Below, piece after piece: positions 10,691 to 18,912 of a DNA stretch of 33,152 bases. The position numbers and the translations under genes were made by a program. Each line of letters starts with the position of its first letter. Positions within the stretch are counted from its first letter, which is position 1. The notes under the pieces are model-generated. The model saw nothing but the letters and a program-made list of their open reading frames with translations, was not told the origin of the DNA and made no database searches. The DNA comes from an uncultured Actinomycetes bacterium (lineage in GTDB: Bacteria > Actinomycetota > Actinomycetes > Nanopelagicales > Nanopelagicaceae), in the NCBI GenBank assembly GCA_903843225.1, contig CAIMOX010000014.1:1-33152 (forward strand). Reading direction: 5' to 3'.

Positions 10691-11953
10691 TTAAACTCTT
10701 GTTACATCCGCGCCGAGGCCGCGAAGATCCTCGGCGAAGTCAGGATAGCCACGATCCACGTGGTAGCCATCTTCCACAATAGTTATTCCTTCACTGATCA
10801 GTCCTGCAAGTACGAGTGCTGCACCAGCTCTGATATCAGTAGCCTGCACTGGCGCCCCTGAAAGTACGGGCAGACCATTAATCGCAGCATGATGACCATC
10901 GACAGTTATGGTTGCGCCAAGGCGCTTTAACTCGTTCACAAACATGAAGCGGCCTTCAAAGACATTCTCGGTCACGAGTGCATGACCTTGCGCAATAGCG
11001 TTGAGGCAGATCGCCATCGGCTGGAGATCAGTCGGAAATCCTGGGTAGGGAAGTGTTGCTACATCGATTGCATCAGGTCTGCGATCCATCTTTACCCGGA
11101 AGCCATCAGGTGTCGTGGTGATGATTGCACCAGCCGCAACGAGCTTATCGAGAGGCACCTCTAGATCTTCTGGGCGACCACCGACGATAGTGATATCTCC
11201 TTGAGTCATGACAGCTGCAAAGGCCCATGTACCCGTGACGATGCGATCGGGGAGGGTTGCATGTGTTGCGGGGTTGAGTCGGTCGACGCCATCAATGATG
11301 AGGGTTGAAGATCCGAGCCCTACAATCTTTGCACCCATTGAGATCAAGTACTGACCGATATCTGCGATATCTGGTTCGCGTGCTGCGTTAGTGATGATTG
11401 TTTGGCCCTTTGCAAGACAGGCAGCAGTCATCAGGTTCTCGGTCGCGCCGACGCTTGGGAACTCTAAATCGATCTGCGCGCCTTTAAGGCCATTGGGGGC
11501 AGTGGCGATGATGTAACCATGCTCTGACCTGACATCTGCGCCGAGTGCTCGTAGGCCCTCGATATGAAAATCTAATCCGCGTGATCCAATTGCGTCGCCA
11601 CCGGGAAGTGCGACTTCAGCCTCGCCGACTCGAGCGATGAGTGGTCCAAGAACGTTGATCGATGCACGCATCTTCCGGACCAAGTCGTAATCTGCTTTAT
11701 GTCCCGGAGTTTCAGGAACATAGATCGTGAGTGAGTGTGCCGTGGTGTCATGCTCGACGGTGCAGCCAAGACGCACCAGAAGCTCGGACATGATCTCGAC
11801 ATCTGCGATGTGTGGGACATTCAGGAGAGTGTTCTTGCCGGGGGCGAGGAGTGAGACCGCCATGAGCTTTAGGGCTGAGTTCTTTGCGCCGCGGACTTCA
11901 ACGCTTCCGTGCAGGCGGGCAGGGCCGACAATGCGGAATGAATCTTCGCTCAT
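10691..11953 (-). CDS. murA: UDP-N-acetylglucosamine 1-carboxyvinyltransferase
   Basis: A 420-residue cytoplasmic enzyme that transfers enolpyruvate from phosphoenolpyruvate to UDP-GlcNAc, the first committed step of peptidoglycan synthesis. The conserved GAKNSALK motif has K24. The active-site loop reads [10 protein letters not shown] with D120 (codon 11594-11596) where E. coli has Cys115; Mycobacterium tuberculosis also has Asp here, which makes the enzyme insensitive to fosfomycin. A strong GGAGGG Shine-Dalgarno precedes the ATG. It converges on atpC with a single base between the stops, and diverges from the cobalamin adenosyltransferase gene. Confidence 0.97.
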   Translation of the reverse strand: MSEDSFRIVGPARLHGSVEVRGAKNSALKLMAVSLLAPGKNTLLNVPHIADVEIMSELLVRLGCTVEHDTTAHSLTIYVPETPGHKADYDLVRKMRASINVLGPLIARVGEAEVALPGGDAIGSRGLDFHIEGLRALGADVRSEHGYIIATAPNGLKGAQIDLEFPSVGATENLMTAACLAKGQTIITNAAREPDIADIGQYLISMGAKIVGLGSSTLIIDGVDRLNPATHATLPDRIVTGTWAFAAVMTQGDITIVGGRPEDLEVPLDKLVAAGAIITTTPDGFRVKMDRRPDAIDVATLPYPGFPTDLQPMAICLNAIAQGHALVTENVFEGRFMFVNELKRLGATITVDGHHAAINGLPVLSGAPVQATDIRAGAALVLAGLISEGITIVEDGYHVDRGYPDFAEDLRGLGADVTRV

Positions 11954-11988
11954 GAGCCCTCCTTCGTTACGCGGTATTCACCGAATAT

Positions 11989-12007
11989 AAGTAGTCATAG
12001 TCTACTT
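11989..12007. repeat. 6-bp inverted repeat in the murA/adenosyltransferase promoter region
   Basis: AAGTAG (11989-11994) and CTACTT (12002-12007) are separated by 7 nt. The repeat covers the proposed -35 of the plus-strand gene and abuts a TATATT (minus strand, 11984-11989) that could be the murA -10. It may be an operator shared by both genes. Confidence 0.35.
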
Positions 12008-12020
12008 GTTCGCCTAGGCT
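11992..12020 (+). promoter_or_regulatory. Leaderless promoter of the cobalamin adenosyltransferase gene
   Basis: TAGTCA (11992-11997), a 17-nt spacer and TAGGCT (12015-12020) are followed by exactly 6 nt and the ATG at 12027. No Shine-Dalgarno is present, and there is no space for a cobalamin riboswitch in the transcript. Confidence 0.5.
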
Positions 12021-12026
12021 CACCCC

Positions 12027-12602
12027 ATGGTTAATCTGACACGTATCTACACAAAAACTGGCGATGATGGCACTACTTCTCTCGGAGATATGTCACGTAC
12101 CTCAAAGAACGACCCACGCCTTGAGGCCTATGCCGATGTCGATGAAGCAAACTCTTCAATTGGCGTTGCGCTCTCACTCGGTGGGATTACTGATGAGGCG
12201 ATCACCAAGCTCTTGATCCGTATTCAAAATGACCTCTTCGATGTTGGCGCCGATCTCTGTACGCCAGTGATCGACAACCCACCACATGAGCCACTGCGGG
12301 TTCTGGAATCACAGGTTACTTATCTTGAAGAGCAGATCGATCATTACAACGAATCGCTCGAACCACTTCGTTCCTTCGTCTTACCATCCGGCACACCAGC
12401 GGCATCACTGCTTCATGTCTCACGCACCGTGGTTCGTCGCGCTGAGCGCTCGACCTGGCATGCGATCCACTCTTTTGGTGGTGGAGTTAATCCGCTCACT
12501 GCAAAGTACCTCAACCGCTTATCTGATCTCCTCTTTGTGATTGCACGAGTAGAGAACAAGTCGATCGGTGATGTCTTGTGGGTCCCTGGAGCTAACCGCT
12601 AA
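12027..12602 (+). CDS. Cob(I)yrinic acid a,c-diamide adenosyltransferase, PduO type
   Basis: A 191-residue protein of the PduO/MMAB-type ATP:cob(I)alamin adenosyltransferases, which attach the 5'-deoxyadenosyl group of ATP to cobalamin. The N-terminal ATP-binding segment YTKTGDDGTTSLGD is at 8-21. The YADVDEANSSIG motif near 38-49 and the helix RTVVRRAERS near 132-141, both typical of the family, are intact, as is NRLSDLLFVIAR near 170. It implies use or salvage of B12 by this organism. No other cobalamin gene is in the window. Confidence 0.93.
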   Translation: MVNLTRIYTKTGDDGTTSLGDMSRTSKNDPRLEAYADVDEANSSIGVALSLGGITDEAITKLLIRIQNDLFDVGADLCTPVIDNPPHEPLRVLESQVTYLEEQIDHYNESLEPLRSFVLPSGTPAASLLHVSRTVVRRAERSTWHAIHSFGGGVNPLTAKYLNRLSDLLFVIARVENKSIGDVLWVPGANR

Positions 12603-12606
12603 CTCG

Positions 12607-12621
12607 TTCTAATTGTTAGAA
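12607..12621. repeat. Small inverted repeat between convergent genes
   Basis: TTCTAA-TTG-TTAGAA overlaps the stop codon of the secreted-protein gene and lies just after the adenosyltransferase stop. The stem is short and AT-rich with no T run, so terminator function is unproven. Confidence 0.3.
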
Positions 12622-13536
12622 GTGGTTTGGATTAGCTGTATAGGTAAAGCTGGGGACCTTATCGGTCGGCGCCTGGCTCCAACACGAGATCGTGATTCCA
12701 CCAACGCTGAGGTTGTAGTTCGTTAATTCAGTTGCGACCCGGATTGATGCATTATCGCGGTAACCCTGTGCTTGATCTGATGTAATCGCGCCACTTGCGA
12801 GCTGACTATTTGTCGTCTTCGTCTCGTCAGCGGTGATCGCCGAAACGAGAGTATTGATCTTGCTACCCGCAATCTGCGTGAGTGACTTTCCTTGGGCGAT
12901 CTGCGTATAGAAAGCATTTTGTGAGATCCCGAGCGTGCTCAAAATAATGGATTCGTGTGGTATCAACGGCTCACTGCTCACGAGGATGATTGGGAGAATG
13001 ATTTTGGCATTAGTTGCTGGGGCGAGTGTACGCAGCGTTCCGTACTGAATCATTGCGGTTGCATCTGCGGGATCTGGTCCATAGACCTTCGAGTTAATTT
13101 CCCAGTACTGACATGCAGTATCTGAACCGACATAAACAGCGCCACAGGCAGATGCCTTGCACTGCGAGATGGTAGAGGCGAGAGCGCTCTTTGAGCTAAG
13201 CAGGCTTACAAGCTGTGAAGAAGATGGAATGAGCGCATAGACACCGTTGTTGGCTGCATAACCCTTAGGTGGCCAGACCGGTGAAGGTGACGGAGTAACG
13301 CCCACTCGCTTTCGGACAAAGGTGTGACGAACCGGTTTCTTGGCCGTGGACGCGACCTTCGCGGTGGGCTTTGCAACGGGCTTAGAAGTTGATTGAGAAG
13401 CTGGCTTTGCAACGGGCTTTGCAGTCGTCTTAGTTGTGGACTTAGTGACTGGCTTTGCGCTCGGTGATGCCGCCTGCACTGTGACCGGAGCGAGTAGCGC
13501 TGTTGCAACCAGTAGCGCCGAAATCTTATGGATCAC
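12616..13536 (-). CDS. Secreted protein with K/P/T-rich linker, function unknown
   Basis: I do not recognise this family. The 306-residue product begins with a signal peptide (basic start, hydrophobic LLVATALLAPV, probable cleavage after VQA). A low-complexity lysine/proline/alanine/threonine segment with repeated KPVAKP-like units follows to about residue 80, likely a wall-spanning linker. The remaining 220 residues have four or five cysteines, including C-x4-C near 118-123. It contains a segment, about 200-260, resembling the helical region of extracytoplasmic peptidyl-prolyl isomerase/SurA-like proteins, but only faintly. The GTG at 13536 overlaps the permease stop as GTGA; another GTG at 13548 is possible. 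It is the third gene of an operon with the ABC exporter, which suggests a linked envelope role. Confidence 0.75.
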   Translation of the reverse strand: MIHKISALLVATALLAPVTVQAASPSAKPVTKSTTKTTAKPVAKPASQSTSKPVAKPTAKVASTAKKPVRHTFVRKRVGVTPSPSPVWPPKGYAANNGVYALIPSSSQLVSLLSSKSALASTISQCKASACGAVYVGSDTACQYWEINSKVYGPDPADATAMIQYGTLRTLAPATNAKIILPIILVSSEPLIPHESIILSTLGISQNAFYTQIAQGKSLTQIAGSKINTLVSAITADETKTTNSQLASGAITSDQAQGYRDNASIRVATELTNYNLSVGGITISCWSQAPTDKVPSFTYTANPNHF

Positions 13537-14315
13537 TCTTGAACCCACTTAAAGGATCGCATCGAAGCGAGAGTTCCGATCACTAACCAGATGACTAAAA
13601 TAAGCGCGATCTTTCCGATCTCCCACGAATGACCAGCCTCTTTTATAGCAAATGAATCCGGGAGAAATACTGAGCGCATTCCTTGCGTAAGCCACTTCAG
13701 CGGGAAGATCGCGGCGATATCTTGCATCCACTTTGGGAGATCTGAGAAGACGAAGAAGACGCCAGATAAGAATTGCAAAATAATAACAATAGGGGAGACC
13801 ACGGCTGATGCGCCGCGTCCACTCTTAGGAACTGATGAAAAAGCGATACCGAGAACTGTTGAACATGCACTTCCGAGCACGATCAACCAGGTAAATCGAA
13901 GCCAGAGCGCAGGTGATGTCGGAAGATGAAGACCAAAGAGCAGTGCGCCAAAGCCAAGAAGGAGTGCGACCTGAAAGAGCATTGCGGCGGTAACAACGAT
14001 TCCTTTGCCGATGAAGTACGAGATGGGCGACATTGGAGTACCGCGTAGTCGCTTGAGAGTGCCGACATCGCGTGACATCGGAATCGAAATCGCGAGTTGC
14101 TGGAATCCAGTATTGACTAGGCCTGATGCGACCATGCCTGCGACGAAGTATTGGCTAAAGGTAACTCCGGGAGCGATCGTGTTCTTAAAGACTGAGCCGA
14201 AGATAAAGAGCAGGATGACTGGGAATGCGAGTGTAAAGACGACAGATTCGCGCTGACGTAAGAATTGTTTGATCTCGAGTCCGCCGCGTAAGAAACCTAG
14301 TCCAATAATGCTCAT
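13533..14315 (-). CDS. ABC-2 type transporter permease
   Basis: A 260-residue membrane protein with six hydrophobic segments and an ABC-2 fold. The N-terminal REsVVFTLAFPVILLFIFGSVF region near 20-45 and the central YFVAGMVASGLVNTGFQQL segment near 55-75 are typical of drug/lipid/polysaccharide exporter permeases of the DrrB type. The start overlaps the ATPase stop by 4 nt (ATGA), so the two are coupled partners. The substrate cannot be read from sequence. Confidence 0.9.
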   Translation of the reverse strand: MSIIGLGFLRGGLEIKQFLRQRESVVFTLAFPVILLFIFGSVFKNTIAPGVTFSQYFVAGMVASGLVNTGFQQLAISIPMSRDVGTLKRLRGTPMSPISYFIGKGIVVTAAMLFQVALLLGFGALLFGLHLPTSPALWLRFTWLIVLGSACSTVLGIAFSSVPKSGRGASAVVSPIVIILQFLSGVFFVFSDLPKWMQDIAAIFPLKWLTQGMRSVFLPDSFAIKEAGHSWEIGKIALILVIWLVIGTLASMRSFKWVQE

Positions 14316-15169
14316 GCTTCACCGATCATTCGCAGGTAGATATCTTCAAGTGATGGTCTCGTGACGGTGAGATCTGGGATCTCGCCTCCAAGTCGTGTTG
14401 AAAGCTGCGTGACAAATGCGGTGGGGTTTGAGCTCTCAGAGTGCTGAGTAGTTCCGCCTTCAGACCAACTGATGCGGGCGAGGGCATCTCCTCGGCCACC
14501 TAGAAGATCAGGGGTTGCAATCTCAATAATGCGACCTTTGAGCATCACTGCGACTCGATCAGCGAGCGCTTGTGCCTCATCGAGGTAGTGAGTGGTGAGA
14601 AGGATCGTGGTGCCCTCATCGCGCAGAGTGCGGATGAGCTCCCAGAATGCCCGACGAGCTTCTGGATCAAAGCCAGTGGTGGGCTCATCTAGGAAGAGGA
14701 TCTCAGGGGATCCGATAATTCCAAGAGCAACATCGAGACGGCGGCGCTGCCCACCGGAGAGCGTCTCAATCTTTGCGTGAGCTTTCTCGGTAAGACCTAC
14801 TAGCTCAATCACATGGTCTGGATCTTTAGCCTTTGTGTAATAGCGTGCGAAGTGATGAACCGTTTCGGCAACGGTGAGATCCCCGGCATCACTGACTGAT
14901 TGCAGGACGATTCCGATTCGATTGCGCCAGACTCGCTCACCAGATGCCGGGCGTGCTGGATTCTCACCCAGTACGAGAAGCTCACCAGAATCTGCTTTCC
15001 GATAGCCCTCAAGAATTTCTACTGTTGTGGATTTGCCGGCACCATTTGGACCAAGGATTGTAAAGATCTCACCACGTGCGACTTCAAGGTCGATTCCGGC
15101 TACGACTTCAACCCCGTCATAGGACTTTCGAAGCCCGCGTACTGAAATCGCCGCGCTCGAAGATGTCAT
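14312..15169 (-). CDS. ABC transporter ATP-binding protein (DrrA/CcmA type)
   Basis: A 285-residue ATPase that powers the adjacent ABC-2 permease. Walker A GPNGAGKST is at 40-48, the signature LSGGQRRRLDVALG at 137-150, Walker B ILFLDEPTTGFD at 157-168, and the switch histidine in LLTTHYLDEAQ near 195. The C-terminal 80 residues form the accessory domain typical of DrrA-type subunits. It is first in its operon, with a leaderless promoter, and diverges from the small zinc-finger gene with a 28-bp gap. Confidence 0.95.
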   Translation of the reverse strand: MTSSSAAISVRGLRKSYDGVEVVAGIDLEVARGEIFTILGPNGAGKSTTVEILEGYRKADSGELLVLGENPARPASGERVWRNRIGIVLQSVSDAGDLTVAETVHHFARYYTKAKDPDHVIELVGLTEKAHAKIETLSGGQRRRLDVALGIIGSPEILFLDEPTTGFDPEARRAFWELIRTLRDEGTTILLTTHYLDEAQALADRVAVMLKGRIIEIATPDLLGGRGDALARISWSEGGTTQHSESSNPTAFVTQLSTRLGGEIPDLTVTRPSLEDIYLRMIGEA

Positions 15170-15191
15170 ACGAGAAGAATAGCCTCATAAT
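15163..15191 (+). promoter_or_regulatory. Leaderless promoter of the small zinc-finger gene
   Basis: ATGTCA (15163-15168), a 17-nt spacer and CATAAT (15186-15191) end exactly 6 nt before the GTG at 15198. The -35 lies within the start of the divergent ABC ATPase gene. A second -10-like TAGGCT abuts the GTG but would transcribe without the start codon. Confidence 0.4.
15176..15181 (-). promoter_or_regulatory. Leaderless -10 element of the ABC transporter operon
   Basis: On the minus strand TATTCT ends 6 nt before the ATG at 15169. It sits only 4 nt from the divergent CATAAT, so RNA polymerase cannot easily occupy both at once. Confidence 0.45.
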
Positions 15192-15197
15192 TAGGCT

Positions 15198-15530
15198 GTG
15201 AGCCCGCGTAAAAATACCTCCAAGCGCCCAAGAGGGAAGGCCTCACCCGCTCCTGCTGAGCGAAATATTGAAGAGATGGGCCTCAGCTTTGAAAGTACTG
15301 AAGAGCACTCTGATGGCACCTATCAAGTTCGCAAGATCACCGGATCGAGTTCAACAAAGCCCTATCGCTGTCCGGGTTGTGATCAGATGATTCCCACCGC
15401 AACTCCACATATCGTTGCGTGGCCAGAGTTTGATATCGAGAGCCGTCGCCATTGGCACACACCGTGCTGGAAGAAGAAGAATCAACGCGCGCCTCGTACC
15501 GAACGTACTCGTAACGCACCACGCTATTAA
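15198..15530 (+). CDS. Small actinobacterial zinc-finger-like protein, function unknown
   Basis: A 110-residue basic protein. The N-terminus (about 1-25) is rich in K, R, P and S and looks disordered. The middle has YRCPGCDQMIP near 56-66, followed by HWHTPCWKKK near 85-94, so two cysteines, two histidines and one more cysteine could bind zinc. The C-terminus is again basic. Similar short actinobacterial proteins are often labelled 'ATP/GTP-binding' in databases, but no nucleotide motif is visible here. A nucleic-acid role would suit the charge but is inference. It ends 3 nt from the convergent aldehyde dehydrogenase stop. Confidence 0.8.
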   Translation: MSPRKNTSKRPRGKASPAPAERNIEEMGLSFESTEEHSDGTYQVRKITGSSSTKPYRCPGCDQMIPTATPHIVAWPEFDIESRRHWHTPCWKKKNQRAPRTERTRNAPRY

Positions 15531-15533
15531 CTC

Positions 15534-17000
15534 TTACTTGTGAAGTAGCCTCGTCAACCCGGTAATCATGCGATCAGCGAATTTGGTTCGCTTGAATGTT
15601 GTGAAAGCAATCGGAATCGCAAATCGCTCTGAGACAACGGATCGAAGGTATGTGAACTCGTGGAGACCTTCTGGGCCATGGATACGTCCATAACCGCTAT
15701 CTTTCACGCCACCAAATGGCACGGTTGCGATTCCAGCAAAGCCAATCACCGAGTTAATCGAGACCATTCCAGCAATAAGTTGAGAAGCAATCTTCTCGCC
15801 ATTGCGCTTAGACCAGACCGATGCTCCTAAGCCATACCGAGTCGCATTTGAGAGACGGACCGCTTCTTCCATATCTGCAACGCGATTAATTGTCAGAGTA
15901 GGCCCAAAGGTCTCCTCAGTAATCGCCGTCGAGTCTTCTGGGACATCGAGCATGATGGTTGGCTCAACAAATGGTGCATGTACAGAATCAGTACCACCGA
16001 CTAAGAATTTCGCACCTTTGGCAGCAGCATCATCGATATGGCTCTGAATAACGTTGAGCTGTGATGGCATGGTTGCCGGGCCATAACTCTTATTGACACC
16101 AGGGTGGAGCTCGCGCGCCATTGCACCGATCTCACGGATGAATTCATCAGCGACCGCGGTATGGACATAGACGCGTTCAGCACCAATACAGGTCTGGCCT
16201 GCGTTCGACATCGCCATCCAGAGGGCGTACTCGGCAGCTTTCTTTACGTTCGCATCACGATCAATGATGACTGGATCCTTGCCACCACATTCCAGCACAA
16301 CCGGAATCATTCGCTCTGCGGCGGTAGCGGCTACCTTCTTTGCGGTGCGGGTTGATCCAGTGAAGGCGATCTTGTCGACTGCAGATTGTGTGAGAGCGAC
16401 GCCAGTAGTACTAAGTCCTGTGACTACATGGAAGATATCTGGGAATGGCGCGACTTCAGCGAAGGTTGCACCGAGCCAGACACCCACACCTGGCGTGTAC
16501 TCACTTGGCTTAAAGACGATCGTATTTCCAGCTGCCAGTGAGTAAGCGATTGATCCCATCGGAGTGAAGACTGGGTAGTTCCATGGCCCGATGACTCCGA
16601 CGACACCGTAAGGTGCACGTTCAACGCGAGCCTTCATATTGGCCATGAGTAGACCTGGGTTGCGGTTGACAGGTGCGAGATATTTCTCAGCGTGCTTTGC
16701 TGCCCATGCGAGGTGACCGATCGCAAGAGAGATCTCTAGCGCAGCATCGCTATGGGGCTTACCTGTTTCAAGAGCCACAAGGTCTGCAAGTTCACCCATC
16801 CGCTCTGAGATCAGTGAGGTCCACTTATCAAGAACCTTCTTTCGACCCTTAAAGCCAAGTGCCTGCCAGGCCTGCTTGCTGGCATGCGCTCTTGCGACTG
16901 CGGCATCAACATCTGCTTGGTTCGCATTCGGGTAGCTAGTGAGAACCTCACCGGTTGCAGGGTTATGACTAGGAAACTCTAAAAGTGCCTGTGTGCTCAT
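15534..17000 (-). CDS. NAD(P)+-dependent aldehyde dehydrogenase
   Basis: A 488-residue member of the aldehyde dehydrogenase superfamily, oxidising an aldehyde to the acid. The catalytic cysteine C271 lies in AGQTCIGAERVYV, the general base E237 in VLECGGKDP, the oxyanion residue N141 in GPWNYP, and the cofactor lysine K164 in FKPSE. The FTGSTRTAKKVA segment near 213-224 is the nucleotide-binding loop. The overall pattern is like succinate-semialdehyde dehydrogenases (GabD2 type), but the substrate is not certain. The C-terminal 30 residues are basic and amphipathic, which may allow membrane contact. It is divergent from the hydrolase gene with overlapping promoters. Confidence 0.92.
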   Translation of the reverse strand: MSTQALLEFPSHNPATGEVLTSYPNANQADVDAAVARAHASKQAWQALGFKGRKKVLDKWTSLISERMGELADLVALETGKPHSDAALEISLAIGHLAWAAKHAEKYLAPVNRNPGLLMANMKARVERAPYGVVGVIGPWNYPVFTPMGSIAYSLAAGNTIVFKPSEYTPGVGVWLGATFAEVAPFPDIFHVVTGLSTTGVALTQSAVDKIAFTGSTRTAKKVAATAAERMIPVVLECGGKDPVIIDRDANVKKAAEYALWMAMSNAGQTCIGAERVYVHTAVADEFIREIGAMARELHPGVNKSYGPATMPSQLNVIQSHIDDAAAKGAKFLVGGTDSVHAPFVEPTIMLDVPEDSTAITEETFGPTLTINRVADMEEAVRLSNATRYGLGASVWSKRNGEKIASQLIAGMVSINSVIGFAGIATVPFGGVKDSGYGRIHGPEGLHEFTYLRSVVSERFAIPIAFTTFKRTKFADRMITGLTRLLHK

Positions 17001-17006
17001 CCCATA

Positions 17007-17035
17007 ACTGTAAACTTATTCGGTGCCAGAGTTAA
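17007..17035 (-). promoter_or_regulatory. Leaderless promoter of the aldehyde dehydrogenase gene
   Basis: On the minus strand TTAACT (17035-17030), a 17-nt spacer and TACAGT (17012-17007) end 6 nt before the ATG at 17000. The -10 shares bases 17011-17012 with the -10 of the divergent hydrolase gene. Confidence 0.5.
17011..17016 (+). promoter_or_regulatory. Leaderless -10 element of the hydrolase gene
   Basis: TAAACT ends exactly 6 nt before the GTG at 17023. No strong -35 is visible. It overlaps the opposing -10 by two bases. Confidence 0.45.
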
Positions 17036-17736
17036 TACGCCCGAGCAGTATTTTGCCGGCCAATCGCAAGGCGATCTCCTTCGTTACGCGCGATGGCTTC
17101 ACCCTGGTGGGCGAAGTCGCCTCACCACTGGGTGAAATCACAGCCACGCTGCTATGCCTTCACCCCAACCCAACGGGTGGGGGAATGATGGATAGCCACA
17201 TCTACAAGAAGGCGAGCAATCGGCTACCCGCGATGGCCGGGATTGAAGTGATTCGATTTAACACCCGCGGAACAGAGAGCGCAGCGGGTAAGTCAGAAGG
17301 CGCCCACGACAATGGTGGACTTGAAGTACATGATGTCGAAGCGGCAATTAACTTCGCCTTTGATGAATGTGGCGCGAAGAATCTCTGGGTGATTGGTTGG
17401 TCCTTCGGTACCGATCTAGCTCTGCGGCACGCACGCGATCCTCGGATTGAAGGTTTGATCTTATTGAGTCCACCTCTCATCACAACTCAAGAGAGCGACC
17501 TTGACTGGTGGGCGCGCGATGGTCGCCCAGTCACTGCGCTTATCCCAGAATTTGATGAGTACTTAAATCCAGAGCAAGCGAAACTTCGCTTTGCACCATT
17601 GAGGCAGATTGATCTCATTAACGTTGACGAAGCCAAGCACTTATGGGTGGGAGAGCCTTCTGTCTATCGAGTACTCACCGAGATTGTTAAAATTCTTGCG
17701 CCGGCAGCGTTACCGCTTCCAACCGAGTGGAATTAA
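17023..17736 (+). CDS. Alpha/beta hydrolase
   Basis: A 237-residue cytoplasmic protein with the alpha/beta hydrolase fold. The nucleophile elbow GWSFG is at 125-129 (S127). The oxyanion region LHPNPTGGG at 46-54 resembles that of the short dienelactone-hydrolase/'LHPHPxxGG' group. NTRGTESAAG near 80-89 matches the conserved N-x-R-G motif of that group, and a C-terminal histidine lies in EAKHLW near 206. Substrate unknown. The GTG start is supported by the -10 element 6 nt upstream. The end overlaps the convergent AI-2E family gene by 4 nt. Confidence 0.87.
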   Translation: MPELIRPSSILPANRKAISFVTRDGFTLVGEVASPLGEITATLLCLHPNPTGGGMMDSHIYKKASNRLPAMAGIEVIRFNTRGTESAAGKSEGAHDNGGLEVHDVEAAINFAFDECGAKNLWVIGWSFGTDLALRHARDPRIEGLILLSPPLITTQESDLDWWARDGRPVTALIPEFDEYLNPEQAKLRFAPLRQIDLINVDEAKHLWVGEPSVYRVLTEIVKILAPAALPLPTEWN

Positions 17737-18866
17737 TTTAAATCTGCTTTTGGAAAGATTACTTCGTCGATGATGAGAAGTATCGCCGCTGCAATAGGGA
17801 CAGCTAATAATCCACCGATAAGTCCGAGCAAGCTCGTACCAATGAGCGCTGCAATAATCGTGACTAATCCCGGCAGCTCAAGTGATTTACGCATGATGCG
17901 CGGCATGATGAAATAGTTCTCTATTTGGATATAGAGCACGTATGCGATGAAGGCAATGAGGGCTGTCCCTGGTGACTTTGTCAGCGCAATTAAAGTGACG
18001 ACCGATGCTCCAAGGATGTGACCCACCAGCGGGATCAAACCACAGATAAAGACGAGTAAGGCGAGCGCCGGGGTATAAGGCATTCTAATGATGAAACCAA
18101 CGAAGAGAATGTAGAGCGATGCGATGAGTGCAACCGTTGCCTGGCCCCCAATAAAGATTCCGATGCGTTCGATAATGGCATCACTCAGACGCATGACGCG
18201 CTGACGACGAGAGGCTGGCACGAATCGGTAGGCCACATTAGTTACGGATGGGAGAGAGGCCAAGAAATAGAGAGTAAGAACCAGGATTGTAAGCACGGCA
18301 AATACGCCTGAGATGACTGCCTTGCCAACACCCAAAACGCCACCAAAGGCACTGATCACGAACTGTCCGTTATGGATTGAAGCGGTCACCTTGCTCTGCA
18401 ATGAATTGATGACACCGTAATGTTTATTGAGTTGATCGATCGTGTGATTATTCTTTAAATGTGCAACAAGCGTTGGGGCATTTTTTACAAGGAGATTGAT
18501 CTGTTCGATGATCGGTGGGATGGCTACAAAGGCGAAGAGGACGGCAAAGCCAAGCACGATAGCGACAATGACGCTCACTGATGCGCCGCGGCTTAACCCA
18601 CGGCGGGCAAAGAAGTTCACTGCGGGATTAAGGCCAGCAGCTAAGAAGAGTGAGATAAGTATCAAGACAAAGACTTGAGAGGCGCTGGCGAAGGCTCGCA
18701 ATAATGTGATCGCAACTACGGCACCTGATGCCACAAGAAAGCCGAAGTAGAACGGGTGGGCCTGATTGAGTGGCTCGCCCATCGTTCCGTAATCAGCCTT
18801 TACCTTCGCCTGTGATTTGGCGGAACGGGCCTTCATGCCAGGAATCTTGGGAAATAGGTGTGCCAT
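17733..18866 (-). CDS. AI-2E family (PerM/YdiK-type) membrane protein
   Basis: A 377-residue polytopic protein with about eight hydrophobic segments. It has the family layout: two N-terminal helices, the glycine-rich LNPAVNFFARRGLSRGASV segment near 85-103, a soluble coiled stretch near 130-170, and the C-terminal LPLVGHILGASVV and IQIENYFIMPRIM motifs near 275 and 310. Members export autoinducer-2 or act as Na+/H+ antiporters; neither role can be chosen here. The basic N-terminus of about 30 residues is cytoplasmic. A leaderless -10 precedes the ATG. Confidence 0.92.
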   Translation of the reverse strand: MAHLFPKIPGMKARSAKSQAKVKADYGTMGEPLNQAHPFYFGFLVASGAVVAITLLRAFASASQVFVLILISLFLAAGLNPAVNFFARRGLSRGASVSVIVAIVLGFAVLFAFVAIPPIIEQINLLVKNAPTLVAHLKNNHTIDQLNKHYGVINSLQSKVTASIHNGQFVISAFGGVLGVGKAVISGVFAVLTILVLTLYFLASLPSVTNVAYRFVPASRRQRVMRLSDAIIERIGIFIGGQATVALIASLYILFVGFIIRMPYTPALALLVFICGLIPLVGHILGASVVTLIALTKSPGTALIAFIAYVLYIQIENYFIMPRIMRKSLELPGLVTIIAALIGTSLLGLIGGLLAVPIAAAILLIIDEVIFPKADLN

Positions 18867-18872
18867 ATTCTG

Positions 18873-18878
18873 ATTTTA
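18873..18878 (-). promoter_or_regulatory. Leaderless -10 element of the AI-2E family gene
   Basis: On the minus strand TAAAAT ends 6 nt before the ATG at 18866. A weak plus-strand hairpin, AACTCC-TTAG-GGGGTT (18878-18893), overlaps this region. Confidence 0.45.
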
Positions 18879-18912
18879 ACTCCTTAGGGGGTTTATGGGG
18901 GAGAATGGCCCT

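Noticed and set aside
11954-12026. Cobalamin riboswitch before the adenosyltransferase gene
   Set aside because: The region is 73 bp and the proposed transcript is leaderless, so no riboswitch fits.
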